A stretch of 64,000 nucleotides of DNA from Amycolatopsis azurea DSM 43854 (GTDB lineage Bacteria; Actinomycetota; Actinomycetes; Mycobacteriales; Pseudonocardiaceae): contig NZ_MUXN01000001.1 in the NCBI RefSeq assembly GCF_001995215.1, forward strand, positions 119,611 to 183,610. Direction: 5' to 3'. A program made the position numbers and the translations under genes. Positions 54,165 to 62,039 of the stretch are shown piece by piece (the stretch's first letter is position 1; each line of letters opens with the position of its first letter). Below the pieces are notes generated by a model. The model was not told the origin of the DNA, did no database searches, and was given only the letters and a program-made list of their open reading frames with translations.

Positions 54165-55199
54165 TTGCGGATACTCGCTGCGGGAGACCATTTCGTCGGC
54201 ACCGACCTGCTGGCCGACGCCGTCCGTGCCGAGATCGGCGCCGGGCACGAGTTCTCGGAACTGACGTTGCCGTGGCCGGTGGAGCCGTTCGGCCCGGTCG
54301 CGAACGTGCACGAGGCCAGCGGCACCGAGGAGCAGGTGATCGAGGCGCTGGCCGGCGCCGAGGTCGCGGTGACCCAGATGGCGCCCTTCACCAAACAGGT
54401 GTTCGCGGCCGCGCCGGGCCTCAAGCTCGTGTCGGTGTGCCGGGGAGGTCCGGTCAACGTCGACCTCGCCGCGGCCACCGAGGCCGGTGTCGCGGTGACC
54501 TACGCACCCGGTCGCAACGCCGGCGCCGCCGCCGAATTCGCGGTCGGGATGATCCTGGCCGCGATGCGCCGGATCTCGACCTCGTCGGCCGAACTGCTGG
54601 GCGGGACCTGGCGCGGCGACTACTACGCCTACGACCAGACCGGTCTCGAACTCGACGGGACCACCGTCGGACTGGTCGGCTACGGCGCGATCGGTGCGCG
54701 AGTGGCCAAGGTGCTCGTCGCGTTCGGCGCGAAGGTGCTGGTCGCGGACCCGTTCGCCGACCCCGCCCGGATCGCCGCCGACGGTGCGGAGCTCGTCGAG
54801 CTGGACGATCTGCTGCGCCGCAGTTTCGTGGTGAGCCTGCACGCCCGGCTCACCGAAGAGACCCGCCACCTGATCGACGCCGACAAGCTCGCGCTGCTGC
54901 CGCAGGGTGCCGTGTTGGTCAACACCGCGCGCGGTGGCCTCCTGGACTACTCCCCGCTGCCGGAGGCACTGCGCTCGGGACGGCTCGGCGCGCTCGCGCT
55001 CGACGTGTACGACGTCGAGCCGCCGCCCGCGGACTGGGCCTTGCGGGACGCGCCGAACGTGATCGCGACCCCGCATCTCGCCGGAGCCAGCAGGCAGACC
55101 GCGGAGCGGGCGGCGAGCATCGTCGCCGCCGAGGTCGGCCGGTACGCCCGCGGGGAGGCACTCGCGAACCTGGCGAATCCCGAGGTTCCGCGGCCATGA
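54165..55199 (+). CDS. D-isomer-specific 2-hydroxyacid dehydrogenase
   Basis: 344 residues from TTG 54165 (GAGAGGA upstream). The Rossmann motif is VGLVGYGAIGARVAK; catalytic Arg (NTARGG), Glu (DVYDVEPP) and His (TPHLAG) are present. Family members include phosphoglycerate and erythronate-4-phosphate dehydrogenases. In this operon it may oxidise or reduce an acid intermediate. Its TGA overlaps the ATG of the next kinase (ATGA). Confidence 0.87.
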   Translation: MRILAAGDHFVGTDLLADAVRAEIGAGHEFSELTLPWPVEPFGPVANVHEASGTEEQVIEALAGAEVAVTQMAPFTKQVFAAAPGLKLVSVCRGGPVNVDLAAATEAGVAVTYAPGRNAGAAAEFAVGMILAAMRRISTSSAELLGGTWRGDYYAYDQTGLELDGTTVGLVGYGAIGARVAKVLVAFGAKVLVADPFADPARIAADGAELVELDDLLRRSFVVSLHARLTEETRHLIDADKLALLPQGAVLVNTARGGLLDYSPLPEALRSGRLGALALDVYDVEPPPADWALRDAPNVIATPHLAGASRQTAERAASIVAAEVGRYARGEALANLANPEVPRP

Positions 55200-56644
55200 T
55201 CATCGGCGTCGACATCGGCACGTCACTGACCAAGGCGGTCGTCTTCGACAAGGCCGGGATGTCCGTGGCGAGCGCGTGCACCACGTCCGAGGTGCACCAC
55301 CTGCCGGGCGGGCTGGTCGAACAAGACCTCGACCAGGTGCTCGGCACCGTGGCGACGGTGGTGCGCGAGGTCGCCGCCGGACTCGACGGTCCGGTCACCG
55401 CGCTGGCGCTCACCGGTCAGGGCGATGGACTGTGGCTGCGCGACGAAGCCGGAGAGGCCGTGCGTCCCGCGATCTCCTGGCTCGACGGGCGGGCGAACTC
55501 GCTGCTGGCCGAGTGGCAGGCCGCCGGAGTGACCAGAGAAGTGTTCCGCCGGACCGCGTCGGGCATGTTCCCGGGCAGCGCCGCCGCGATCATGTCCTTT
55601 TTGGACATTCGTGAACCGGATTCGCTCGACAAGGCGGCGGTGGCGGGCTACTGCGTCGACGCGGTACTTCAACGACTGACCGGCGAGATCACCGTCGACG
55701 CGTCGGACGCATCCCTGCCGTTCCTGAACCCGGCCACCCGCCACTACGACGAAGACGCCATCGCGGCCGTCGGTCTCTCCCATCGCCGAAACCTCTTCGC
55801 GGAGCCGGCGGCGCCGAAGACCGTGTTCCGCTTGGACGAGCGCGGGGCCGCGCTACTCGGTCTTCCCGTCGGGCTGCCGGTCACGGCGGGGCCGTTCGAT
55901 CTGCCCGCGAGTGCCATCGGCGCCGGTGTGCGACGGGCGGGTGACGGCATCCTCACCGCCGGGACCACGCTCGCCTGCCAGGTCCTGACGGATTCGGCGG
56001 TGTTCGATCCGGAGGGCGAGCCCGCGGGGATGTTCCTCTGCACCCCGGAAGAAGGCGAGTTCCTGCGGGCGATGCCCGCGATGGTCGGCACCGCGGGAAT
56101 CGACTGGGTGTGCCGTCTGTTCGGTATCGCGGTCGAGGAGATCGGCGCTCTGCTCGACGCGAGCGAACCGGGCGCGGGTGGCGTTCGCGCGCTGCCGTTC
56201 CTCTCCGCGTCGGGTGAGCGAGCGCCGTTCGTCGACGCCTCGGCGAGGGCTCAGTTCTCCGGACTGAGCCTGGAGAGCGAACGTGGTGACGTCGTCCGCG
56301 CGCTGTGCGAGTCGATCGCGTACGCGGCAAAGCACTGCTTCGACGCGGCCGGGCTCACCGGCACGTTGTACGCCTGTGGCGGCGGAGTCCGCTCACTCGA
56401 GTGGACCCGCATCTTCGCCGACGTTCTCGGGCGGCCCATCGTGATCCCCGGTGATCCCGGGGTCGGCGCCCGGGGAGCGGTGATCGTCGCGGCGGACGCG
56501 CTCGGTGAACCGGTCGACAGGGAACTGTGGGCGGAGAGCGCCCGCGTCGTCGAGGTCCGCCCCGAGAACGTAAGTTTCTACGAGCAGGGCTACGCCGACT
56601 ACCAGGCCTCACTGGCCGCGGCTCGTGGACTGTGGAGGTTGTAA
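55196..56644 (+). CDS. FGGY-family carbohydrate kinase 2 (xylulose/lyxo-kinase-like)
   Basis: 482 residues. IIGVDIGTSLTKAVVFD (phosphate-1), ALTGQGDGLW, GTAGIDWVCR and YACGGGVRSLEWTRIFADVLG are FGGY hallmarks. The overall pattern is closer to L-xylulose/3-keto-gulonate kinases than to FGGY kinase 1. ATGA overlap with the dehydrogenase. Second FGGY kinase of the locus; together with the aldolase it would form a pentulose branch. Confidence 0.86.
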   Translation: MIIGVDIGTSLTKAVVFDKAGMSVASACTTSEVHHLPGGLVEQDLDQVLGTVATVVREVAAGLDGPVTALALTGQGDGLWLRDEAGEAVRPAISWLDGRANSLLAEWQAAGVTREVFRRTASGMFPGSAAAIMSFLDIREPDSLDKAAVAGYCVDAVLQRLTGEITVDASDASLPFLNPATRHYDEDAIAAVGLSHRRNLFAEPAAPKTVFRLDERGAALLGLPVGLPVTAGPFDLPASAIGAGVRRAGDGILTAGTTLACQVLTDSAVFDPEGEPAGMFLCTPEEGEFLRAMPAMVGTAGIDWVCRLFGIAVEEIGALLDASEPGAGGVRALPFLSASGERAPFVDASARAQFSGLSLESERGDVVRALCESIAYAAKHCFDAAGLTGTLYACGGGVRSLEWTRIFADVLGRPIVIPGDPGVGARGAVIVAADALGEPVDRELWAESARVVEVRPENVSFYEQGYADYQASLAAARGLWRL

Positions 56645-56646
56645 GG

Positions 56647-57297
56647 GTGATCCTGGCCAAAGAACGCCTGGCGGTCTGCGAATTCGCTCGTCGGATGACC
56701 GCCGACGGACTCGTGGTCGGCACGTCCGGGAACGTCTCCGCGAGGCAAGGCGAGCTGATCGCGGTGACTCCGACCGGGGTCGACTACGCCGGGCTGCGGC
56801 CGGAGGACGTACCGGTGGTCCGCCTCGACGGCGAGATCGTCGAGGGCTCCCTCAAACCCACCAGCGAACTCCCGATGCACCTCACGGTGTACCGGCAGGG
56901 GGCGGATCCGGACGGCAAGGCGATCTCGGCCGTGGTGCACACGCATTCCGTGCACGCCACGGCCGTCTCCACTCTCGTCACCGAGGTGCCGCCGATCCAC
57001 TACATGCTCGCCGCGATCGGCCCGACAGCCCGCGTCGCGCCCTACGCGACGTACGGCACCGAAGAACTCGCCAAAGCCATGCTGGAGGCCTTGGAGGGCC
57101 GCCGAGGCTGCCTGCTGGCCAACCACGGCACCACCACCTTCGGCGACAGTCTCGGCGCCGCGTACAGCCGGGCACAGCAGCTCGAATGGGTCTGTCAGGT
57201 CTGGCTGACGGCACGGGCGGCGGGAACACCGAATCTGCTCCCGCCCACCGAGATCGAGCACGTCGTGGAGAAACTCCGCGGCTACGGACAACGCTGA
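56647..57297 (+). CDS. class II aldolase/epimerase (AraD/FucA-like)
   Basis: 216 residues from GTG 56647 with GGAGG upstream. Zinc-site histidines occur in VVHTHSVHATAV and in the later HGTTTFG; the phosphate-binding GTSGNVSAR and TPTG segments are conserved. The group includes fuculose-1-P aldolase and ribulose-5-P 4-epimerase. It is the last gene of the operon and could split or epimerise the product of FGGY kinase 2. Confidence 0.87.
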   Translation: MILAKERLAVCEFARRMTADGLVVGTSGNVSARQGELIAVTPTGVDYAGLRPEDVPVVRLDGEIVEGSLKPTSELPMHLTVYRQGADPDGKAISAVVHTHSVHATAVSTLVTEVPPIHYMLAAIGPTARVAPYATYGTEELAKAMLEALEGRRGCLLANHGTTTFGDSLGAAYSRAQQLEWVCQVWLTARAAGTPNLLPPTEIEHVVEKLRGYGQR

Positions 57298-57308
57298 GAC
57301 ACCGACGA

Positions 57309-58001
57309 CTAGGAGGCCGCGGGCTCGGCTTCGAAGTCCGTGACGTCCACGGCGTGCACCGCGTCGAGGAGTTCGACGACCGTCGGATCGTCGACGGCTT
57401 CCTTGATGCACTGCCACAACTGAAGATTCGCCAACGCCCACCGGGAGTAGTTCTCCGCGGCCTTGGGGTTGTAGAAGTAATAGCCGCTGTCGTGGACGTC
57501 GCGTTGTTCGCCGACGATCTTGTGCGCCAGTTCGCGGAGGCTCAACCCGTTCTCCCGCAGATAACGGTGGGCGAGTACGACGGGCGTCACCGGCAATGCC
57601 TTGAACAGCGTGTCGGCGTCGCTCAAGGCCTGTGCCTCGAGCGAGATGTGCCGGCCCCTGGTGGCCATTTCGGCTTCGTCGACGAGTTCGTCGATCCACC
57701 GGGCGACGGTCTCCTCGACCCCGCATTCCCGCAGGATGTCCATCCGGAGGTCTCGCCCGGCGGCCGCGGGGGAGTTCCGGAGCACGATGTAGTTCACGTC
57801 GTGCACCAGTGCCGCCACCTCGACGACGGTGCGATCCGCACCGTTGTGCTCGGCGAACCCCGCGGCCTTGGCCCGGACGAAACTCACGTGGTGCCAGCCG
57901 TGGAACTGTAGTTTGTCCGCATAGCGCCAGCACAGTTGCCGGACACGATGCTCGACGGCGTCGATGGTCTGGGAAGGAATCGTGCTCTTTCGCGCGCGCA
58001 T
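57309..58001 (-). CDS. HD-domain hydrolase-like protein
   Basis: 230 residues. Metal-binding HD pattern: His in FHGWHHVSF, HD in AALVHDVNYI and the late Asp in ALSDADTLFKALP. The fold is that of phosphohydrolases, though some HD proteins are iron oxygenases. ATG 58001 follows GGAGAGG. It lies downstream of the cupin-like and two-TM genes on the same strand; its role and substrate are unknown. Confidence 0.82.
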   Translation of the reverse strand: MRARKSTIPSQTIDAVEHRVRQLCWRYADKLQFHGWHHVSFVRAKAAGFAEHNGADRTVVEVAALVHDVNYIVLRNSPAAAGRDLRMDILRECGVEETVARWIDELVDEAEMATRGRHISLEAQALSDADTLFKALPVTPVVLAHRYLRENGLSLRELAHKIVGEQRDVHDSGYYFYNPKAAENYSRWALANLQLWQCIKEAVDDPTVVELLDAVHAVDVTDFEAEPAAS

Positions 58002-58067
58002 ACACCTCTCCGATCCCGTTTACAGACGGGTGGAGTAATGGTATGCGCCTTCGACGGCGGTGTGTAG

Positions 58068-58706
58068 TTAGATGCGGCCTGCCAGGTCCCCCAATCGGAC
58101 CTCCACCGGAACGTGACGGTGCCCTATTCCGGTCTTCGGGTCATAGGAAAGACTGAACTCGCTTACAGGGCGTGATTTCACCAAAAACGTCATAGTCCCT
58201 TCGGTGGCTTCGGGAATCCGATGGAACTCGTCCGCGTACATGACGCCTACCGACCCCGTCTGACACAGCGTGCTACGTCGTAACCGAACTGATGTGATCA
58301 ATCCGGAGAGTTGGTCGCGCAGGGTCGAATACCGTTCGTGGACGTAGTTGCCACGGAGGATCGTGGTGCAGAAGTGATATCTGTGGTTGTGCACGGAATC
58401 GGCGTAGCCCTCACGCCAGTCTTCGGGTGCCTTGTACTCGTGCAACCAGACCGAGAAGGGGTCGGTCGGGGAATCGAGCAGGCACCAGGCGAAATGGGTG
58501 GTGGTCTCCCGGGACCGTTCGAGTACCGCGCTCGCCTCGTCCGGGCTCAGCGAATCCAGATGCCGGCGGAGATCGTCGCGCAGGCCGGGTCTGCACGTCC
58601 AGTCACGGAAGATCTCGTCGACGATCTGCCAGTGCTGCGCCAGCGGCAGGTCCGTGGTCCGGAGCAGCGCGGAGAGCCGGGTGAGGGGGGACAAGCGAGT
58701 GAGCAA
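58068..58706 (-). CDS. cupin-like protein, possibly metal-dependent
   Basis: 212 residues from TTG 58706 (GAGGAG upstream). No named family was recognised. DSVHNHRYHFCTTILRGNYVHERY (about 103-126) resembles the first cupin motif with clustered histidines, and a later histidine in YADEFHRIPEATEGTMTF would sit in the second barrel motif, as in small-molecule dioxygenases. Middle gene of the two-TM / cupin / HD set, with gaps of 40-66 bases. Function unknown. Confidence 0.6.
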   Translation of the reverse strand: MLTRLSPLTRLSALLRTTDLPLAQHWQIVDEIFRDWTCRPGLRDDLRRHLDSLSPDEASAVLERSRETTTHFAWCLLDSPTDPFSVWLHEYKAPEDWREGYADSVHNHRYHFCTTILRGNYVHERYSTLRDQLSGLITSVRLRRSTLCQTGSVGVMYADEFHRIPEATEGTMTFLVKSRPVSEFSLSYDPKTGIGHRHVPVEVRLGDLAGRI

Positions 58707-58746
58707 CTTCAGCTCCTCAAATCTAGTGCTCTGCGACGCCGAGAGG

Positions 58747-59751
58747 TCAGGGGTTCAACTCGGCGAGTTTGGTGAACTCCTTCCGGAAGGCGTGGAATTT
58801 CCCTTCCAGCTCCAGGAAGTTTTCTTCGGACAGTGGGGATCCGGTGATCTTTTCGTACAGGGCGAGGAAATCGGCCCTCGTCGTGGTGGCGGAGATGCGG
58901 AAGTGTCGTCCGGAACGGGACTGGGACACGCGCAGGAACTCGGAGCGTTCCTTGTTGTACAGAAAGGAACCTTCGCTGAACCGCAGCGTTCGCGGATACA
59001 GCGTGGTCGCTCCGCGGATGTCGCTGTACAAGGTCACCCAAACGCTCTCGTCGAACACTTCGAGCCGGTCCAGCGGTGGGTCGGCGACGACGGTGATGTC
59101 CACCAGCGAGCAGCGGACGCGGGCCAGGAACAGCCCGACCAGGCCGATGCTGATCTCGTCGTCGAGCCTGGCTTGGATCGTCTCGTAGTCCATTCCCGCT
59201 TCTTCGCTGCGAAGGAGATAGCGCGCCCTGCCACTGATGGCGCCCTCGTCGCGCGGGTCGGCGATGACCACGCGAAGCTCTCTTTCGGTGCGGGACAACA
59301 GCAAACGGGCCGCGGCGTGCCTGCCGGAGAACCCGCGGAAGAAGTAGTGCCGGGTCACGTCGAGGTCCTCGGTCAGGATCCGGTTGAACATCGGATCCGG
59401 TTCGGTGGTCGCCTCGAAGACGTGGGTGGGAAAGAATTCCTTGTTGAGCGACCGGTATTCGGCGCTGAGCGCTTCCAGCGCGCGGCGGCTTTCCTCGATC
59501 ACCGGGGTCACCATCGCGCGTTGTGACGCGGTGGCCGTGATCAGGGTCTGGCCGAAGCCGACCACCGCGGAGATCAGGGTGCCGGTGCCCAGTGAAGTGA
59601 GCAGTGTCTTTCCGGCACCGGGGTCCATCTTGCTGGAGATCCACAGGCTGAGGCCCGCCACGACGACCAGTACGGTGAGCAGCAGGCTCGTCCTGGTCCA
59701 GAAGATCTCTTGCAGTGGGGTACGGCGGAGCCGGTCGGCTTCCGCGGGCAC
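58747..59751 (-). CDS. two-TM protein with a soluble C-terminal domain, unknown function
   Basis: About 334 residues from GTG 59751, selected for a perfect AAGGAGGTG site six bases upstream (an ATG at 59793 lacks one). Two N-terminal membrane helices (SLLLTVLVVVAGLSLWI and TLLTSLGTGTLISAVVGFGQ), a helical stalk, then a mixed alpha/beta domain with TRHYFFRGFSGRHAA and LRVVIADPRDEGAISGRARY. The last element has the strand-DP-Arg layout seen in some nucleotide-, lipid- or PLD-like effector domains, but no family was identified. Most 5' gene of this set. Confidence 0.7.
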   Translation of the reverse strand: MPAEADRLRRTPLQEIFWTRTSLLLTVLVVVAGLSLWISSKMDPGAGKTLLTSLGTGTLISAVVGFGQTLITATASQRAMVTPVIEESRRALEALSAEYRSLNKEFFPTHVFEATTEPDPMFNRILTEDLDVTRHYFFRGFSGRHAAARLLLSRTERELRVVIADPRDEGAISGRARYLLRSEEAGMDYETIQARLDDEISIGLVGLFLARVRCSLVDITVVADPPLDRLEVFDESVWVTLYSDIRGATTLYPRTLRFSEGSFLYNKERSEFLRVSQSRSGRHFRISATTTRADFLALYEKITGSPLSEENFLELEGKFHAFRKEFTKLAELNP

Positions 59752-59942
59752 GGGGTTCACCTCCTTGATCCGCACCCGAACGGACGAACGCATTGCGTAT
59801 CTGTTCGAGTGCGGGGAGTTACTCTACGCGCATCGTGACAATGCCGAAATAAGAAATTCGGGGGAAAGGTACCAACAGCGAACGTAACGCACGGCTATAC
59901 CTTATTCGGTGCCGGGGTTTTCCTGGAACACGGTAAAACCGC

Positions 59943-60530
59943 TCACGGAGAGTGCGGAAGTATCCCTTCGTACCAAGCGGGTCCGGGCGTCGCCGACGAC
60001 AGTGATGCGACGACGGCCGAAGACGGTGCGGTGTACACGACGGGGAAGTCGATCTCGCCCCTGGCGGGGTCCAGTGTCCACGCGAGTCGTTCATCATCGA
60101 GGCAAAAGTGGGCGTCCGCACCGTTTTTGTTGCCTCTCGAGTCGAGTCGGATCCACCGGCCGAGGCCGGCGAGGTACACGCCGTTGAGCCCGTGCAGGAC
60201 GCCGATCCGCTGATAGCAGAACCCGGCCGGGATGCCTTGGCTGCGCAGCAAAGCGGCCAGCAGATGCGACTTCGCATAGCAGAGGCCGACCCGCTCGCTG
60301 AGGACTTCCGAGGCCATAAGAGTGACCCGGGGATCGGCGGCGTCCACCGTATGGGCGATCTCGTCGCGCACGAAGTGAAACATCGAACGAATCACGTCGA
60401 CTTCGGTGCCGCCGGTCGGTGACAGTCCGTCAGCGGTTTCGCGGATCAGCGGATGATCGTGATCGATCACCGCGTCGGCGACGAGATAATCTTCGAGCCG
60501 TTCGGATTCGATCTTCAGCGGGATTTTCAC
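59943..60530 (-). CDS. transglutaminase-like cysteine protease family protein
   Basis: 195 residues from GTG 60530. A transglutaminase core with Cys in GLCYAKSHLLAALLRSQGIP, His in LHGLNGVYLAGLGRW and Asp in IRLDSRGNK (triad order kept). These proteins hydrolyse or cross-link peptides; many bacterial forms are peptidases. The GTGA overlap with the upstream TetR gene shows co-translation. Target unknown. Confidence 0.84.
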   Translation of the reverse strand: MKIPLKIESERLEDYLVADAVIDHDHPLIRETADGLSPTGGTEVDVIRSMFHFVRDEIAHTVDAADPRVTLMASEVLSERVGLCYAKSHLLAALLRSQGIPAGFCYQRIGVLHGLNGVYLAGLGRWIRLDSRGNKNGADAHFCLDDERLAWTLDPARGEIDFPVVYTAPSSAVVASLSSATPGPAWYEGILPHSP

Positions 60531-61087
60531 GCGGCACCGGCCAGTACGGTGTCGACGGCTTGTTCGAGGAATTCCGGATCGGCTTCGCCGCCGCGCAGCA
60601 GCAGCCGGAACCAGATCGCCCCCGCGAGCAGATCCATCACCAGGACCGGATCGACGTCGTCGCGCAGCTCGCCCCGCGCGACCGCTCGCTCGAAGATCGG
60701 TTCCTCTCGTGTCATGCGATCGGCGAAGAAACTCCGGGCGACCTCGCCGAGTTCCGGACGGCGTGGCCCGGCGGTGAGCGTCGCGATCACGGCGGGCGAG
60801 GTGCGCTCCGAGGTGAGCAGCCGGAGGATGTGGGTCGCCACGGCGAGAAGATCGCCGCGCAGGCTGCCGGTGTCCGGGACTTCGAGCGCGAACAGTCCCG
60901 AATCGCGCAGCGCCGCCGCCAGGAGCGCGTCCTTCGACGGCCACCACCGGTACAGGGTCGTCTTGTTGACACCGGACCGGGCCGCGACCGCCTCGATGGC
61001 GAGCCTGTCGTAGCCGTGCTCGGCCAGTAGTTCGAGAGTGGCGGCGAAGATCGCCTCGGCCTTGCGCGGGCCGGTCTGCGTGCTCAC
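60527..61087 (-). CDS. TetR-family repressor
   Basis: 186 residues from GTG 61087. HTH: RKAEAIFAATLELLAEHGYDRLAIEAVAARSGVNKTTLYRWWPSK (about 8-52). The C-terminal ligand domain matches TetR_C groups of drug/acid sensors. Two identical-style operators (61101-61116, 61141-61156) lie in the gap to the divergent hydrolase, so it should control both directions. Confidence 0.92.
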   Translation of the reverse strand: MSTQTGPRKAEAIFAATLELLAEHGYDRLAIEAVAARSGVNKTTLYRWWPSKDALLAAALRDSGLFALEVPDTGSLRGDLLAVATHILRLLTSERTSPAVIATLTAGPRRPELGEVARSFFADRMTREEPIFERAVARGELRDDVDPVLVMDLLAGAIWFRLLLRGGEADPEFLEQAVDTVLAGAA

Positions 61088-61100
61088 GGCCAGAGAATAC

Positions 61101-61116
61101 AACGCACCGTTGCGTT
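61101..61116. promoter_or_regulatory. TetR operator 1 (AACGCA-N4-TGCGTT)
   Basis: AACGCACCGTTGCGTT is a perfect-arm dyad 14 bases before the TetR start. Its partner lies exactly 40 bases away (about four helical turns). Confidence 0.85.
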
Positions 61117-61140
61117 GCGTCGAAAGTGGAGGTAATTTGC

Positions 61141-61156
61141 AACGCAACGGTGCGTT
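61141..61156. promoter_or_regulatory. TetR operator 2 (AACGCA-N4-TGCGTT)
   Basis: AACGCAACGGTGCGTT, perfect 6-base arms, 19 bases before the hydrolase start. Confidence 0.85.
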
Positions 61157-61174
61157 GCATTCTGGAGGTAGTCC

Positions 61175-61903
61175 ATGGTCCCCGTCGTCTTCGTCCACGG
61201 CATCCGGCTCAGCGGTGCCGCCTGGTCCGAGCAACTCGACCTGCTGGGCCCTCCCGCGAAAGCGGTCGATCTTCCCGGCCACGGCAGCCGCCGCGGCGAG
61301 CGCTTCACCCTGAAGGGCGCGGTGGACGCCGTCGTCGACGCCATCGACGAGCCCGCTCTGGTCGTCGGGCACTCTCTCGGCGGGTACGTCGCGACGGCCG
61401 CGGCCGCGCGGCACCCGGAAAGCGTGGCCGGGCTCGTCGTCGCGGGCTCCACCTACCTGCCGGACAGGGCGCTGGAGGGTCTCTTCAGGCTCGCACACAG
61501 GATCCTGATGCGGCTTCCGGATCGCGGCGAAGGGCTCAGCCGCCGCCAGTTCCGGACCGTGCTGCCGCGGAAGGTCGCCGAGGCCGTGCTCGGCGGTGGC
61601 ATCGCGACCGAGGTGATCCCGGACGTCGCCAAGGCCCTCGCCGGCTTCGACGTGCTCGCGGAACTCGGCGGCTATCCGGGCCCGGCCTGGCTGATCAACG
61701 GCTCACGCGACCACTTCCGCCGCCACGAACGCCGCTTCCTCGACGCCTGCGCCGACGGCAGGCTGATCAATGTTCCCAAGGCGGGTCACTACCTGCCGAT
61801 GACGCGCGGCGAGGAATTCGCTCAGCTGGTGCTCGACGCGGCCCGCAGCCTGTCGATCTCGGGCACCGGTAAACCAGGGGCGTCCGGCGGTGTTGTTCGC
61901 TAA
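61175..61903 (+). CDS. alpha/beta hydrolase under TetR control
   Basis: 242 residues. VFVHGIRLSGAAW, nucleophile GHSLGG, Asp in NGSRDHFR and His in AGHYLPM give a complete triad. ATG follows GGAGG by seven bases. Divergent from the TetR gene with two operators between; its substrate or product is probably the TetR ligand. Confidence 0.9.
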   Translation: MVPVVFVHGIRLSGAAWSEQLDLLGPPAKAVDLPGHGSRRGERFTLKGAVDAVVDAIDEPALVVGHSLGGYVATAAAARHPESVAGLVVAGSTYLPDRALEGLFRLAHRILMRLPDRGEGLSRRQFRTVLPRKVAEAVLGGGIATEVIPDVAKALAGFDVLAELGGYPGPAWLINGSRDHFRRHERRFLDACADGRLINVPKAGHYLPMTRGEEFAQLVLDAARSLSISGTGKPGASGGVVR

Positions 61904-61913
61904 GCTGATCGCC

Positions 61914-61967
61914 ATGTGTTCTGTCATCCACACCTGGCAGGCCTTTCGCCTGCGGTCGACGCGCTGA
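61914..61967 (+). other. 17-codon open reading frame upstream of the second hydrolase
   Basis: ATG to TGA encoding 17 residues (MCSVIHTWQAFRLRSTR) begins 10 bases after the stop of the alpha/beta hydrolase and ends 72 bases before the next. No convincing ribosome site precedes it. It could be a leader peptide or chance. No pause-codon run is evident. Confidence 0.2.
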
Positions 61968-62039
61968 CCCTGGTGCCGGCTCTCGCCGACGTCAAGGTCC
62001 TCGTCCACCGTTCACCAAGGGATGACAAGGAACTTCACT

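Noticed and set aside
59943..60530. Inactive transglutaminase with a missing histidine
   Set aside because: On realignment HGLNGVYLAG matches the canonical HAWVEVYLPG segment, so the histidine is kept.
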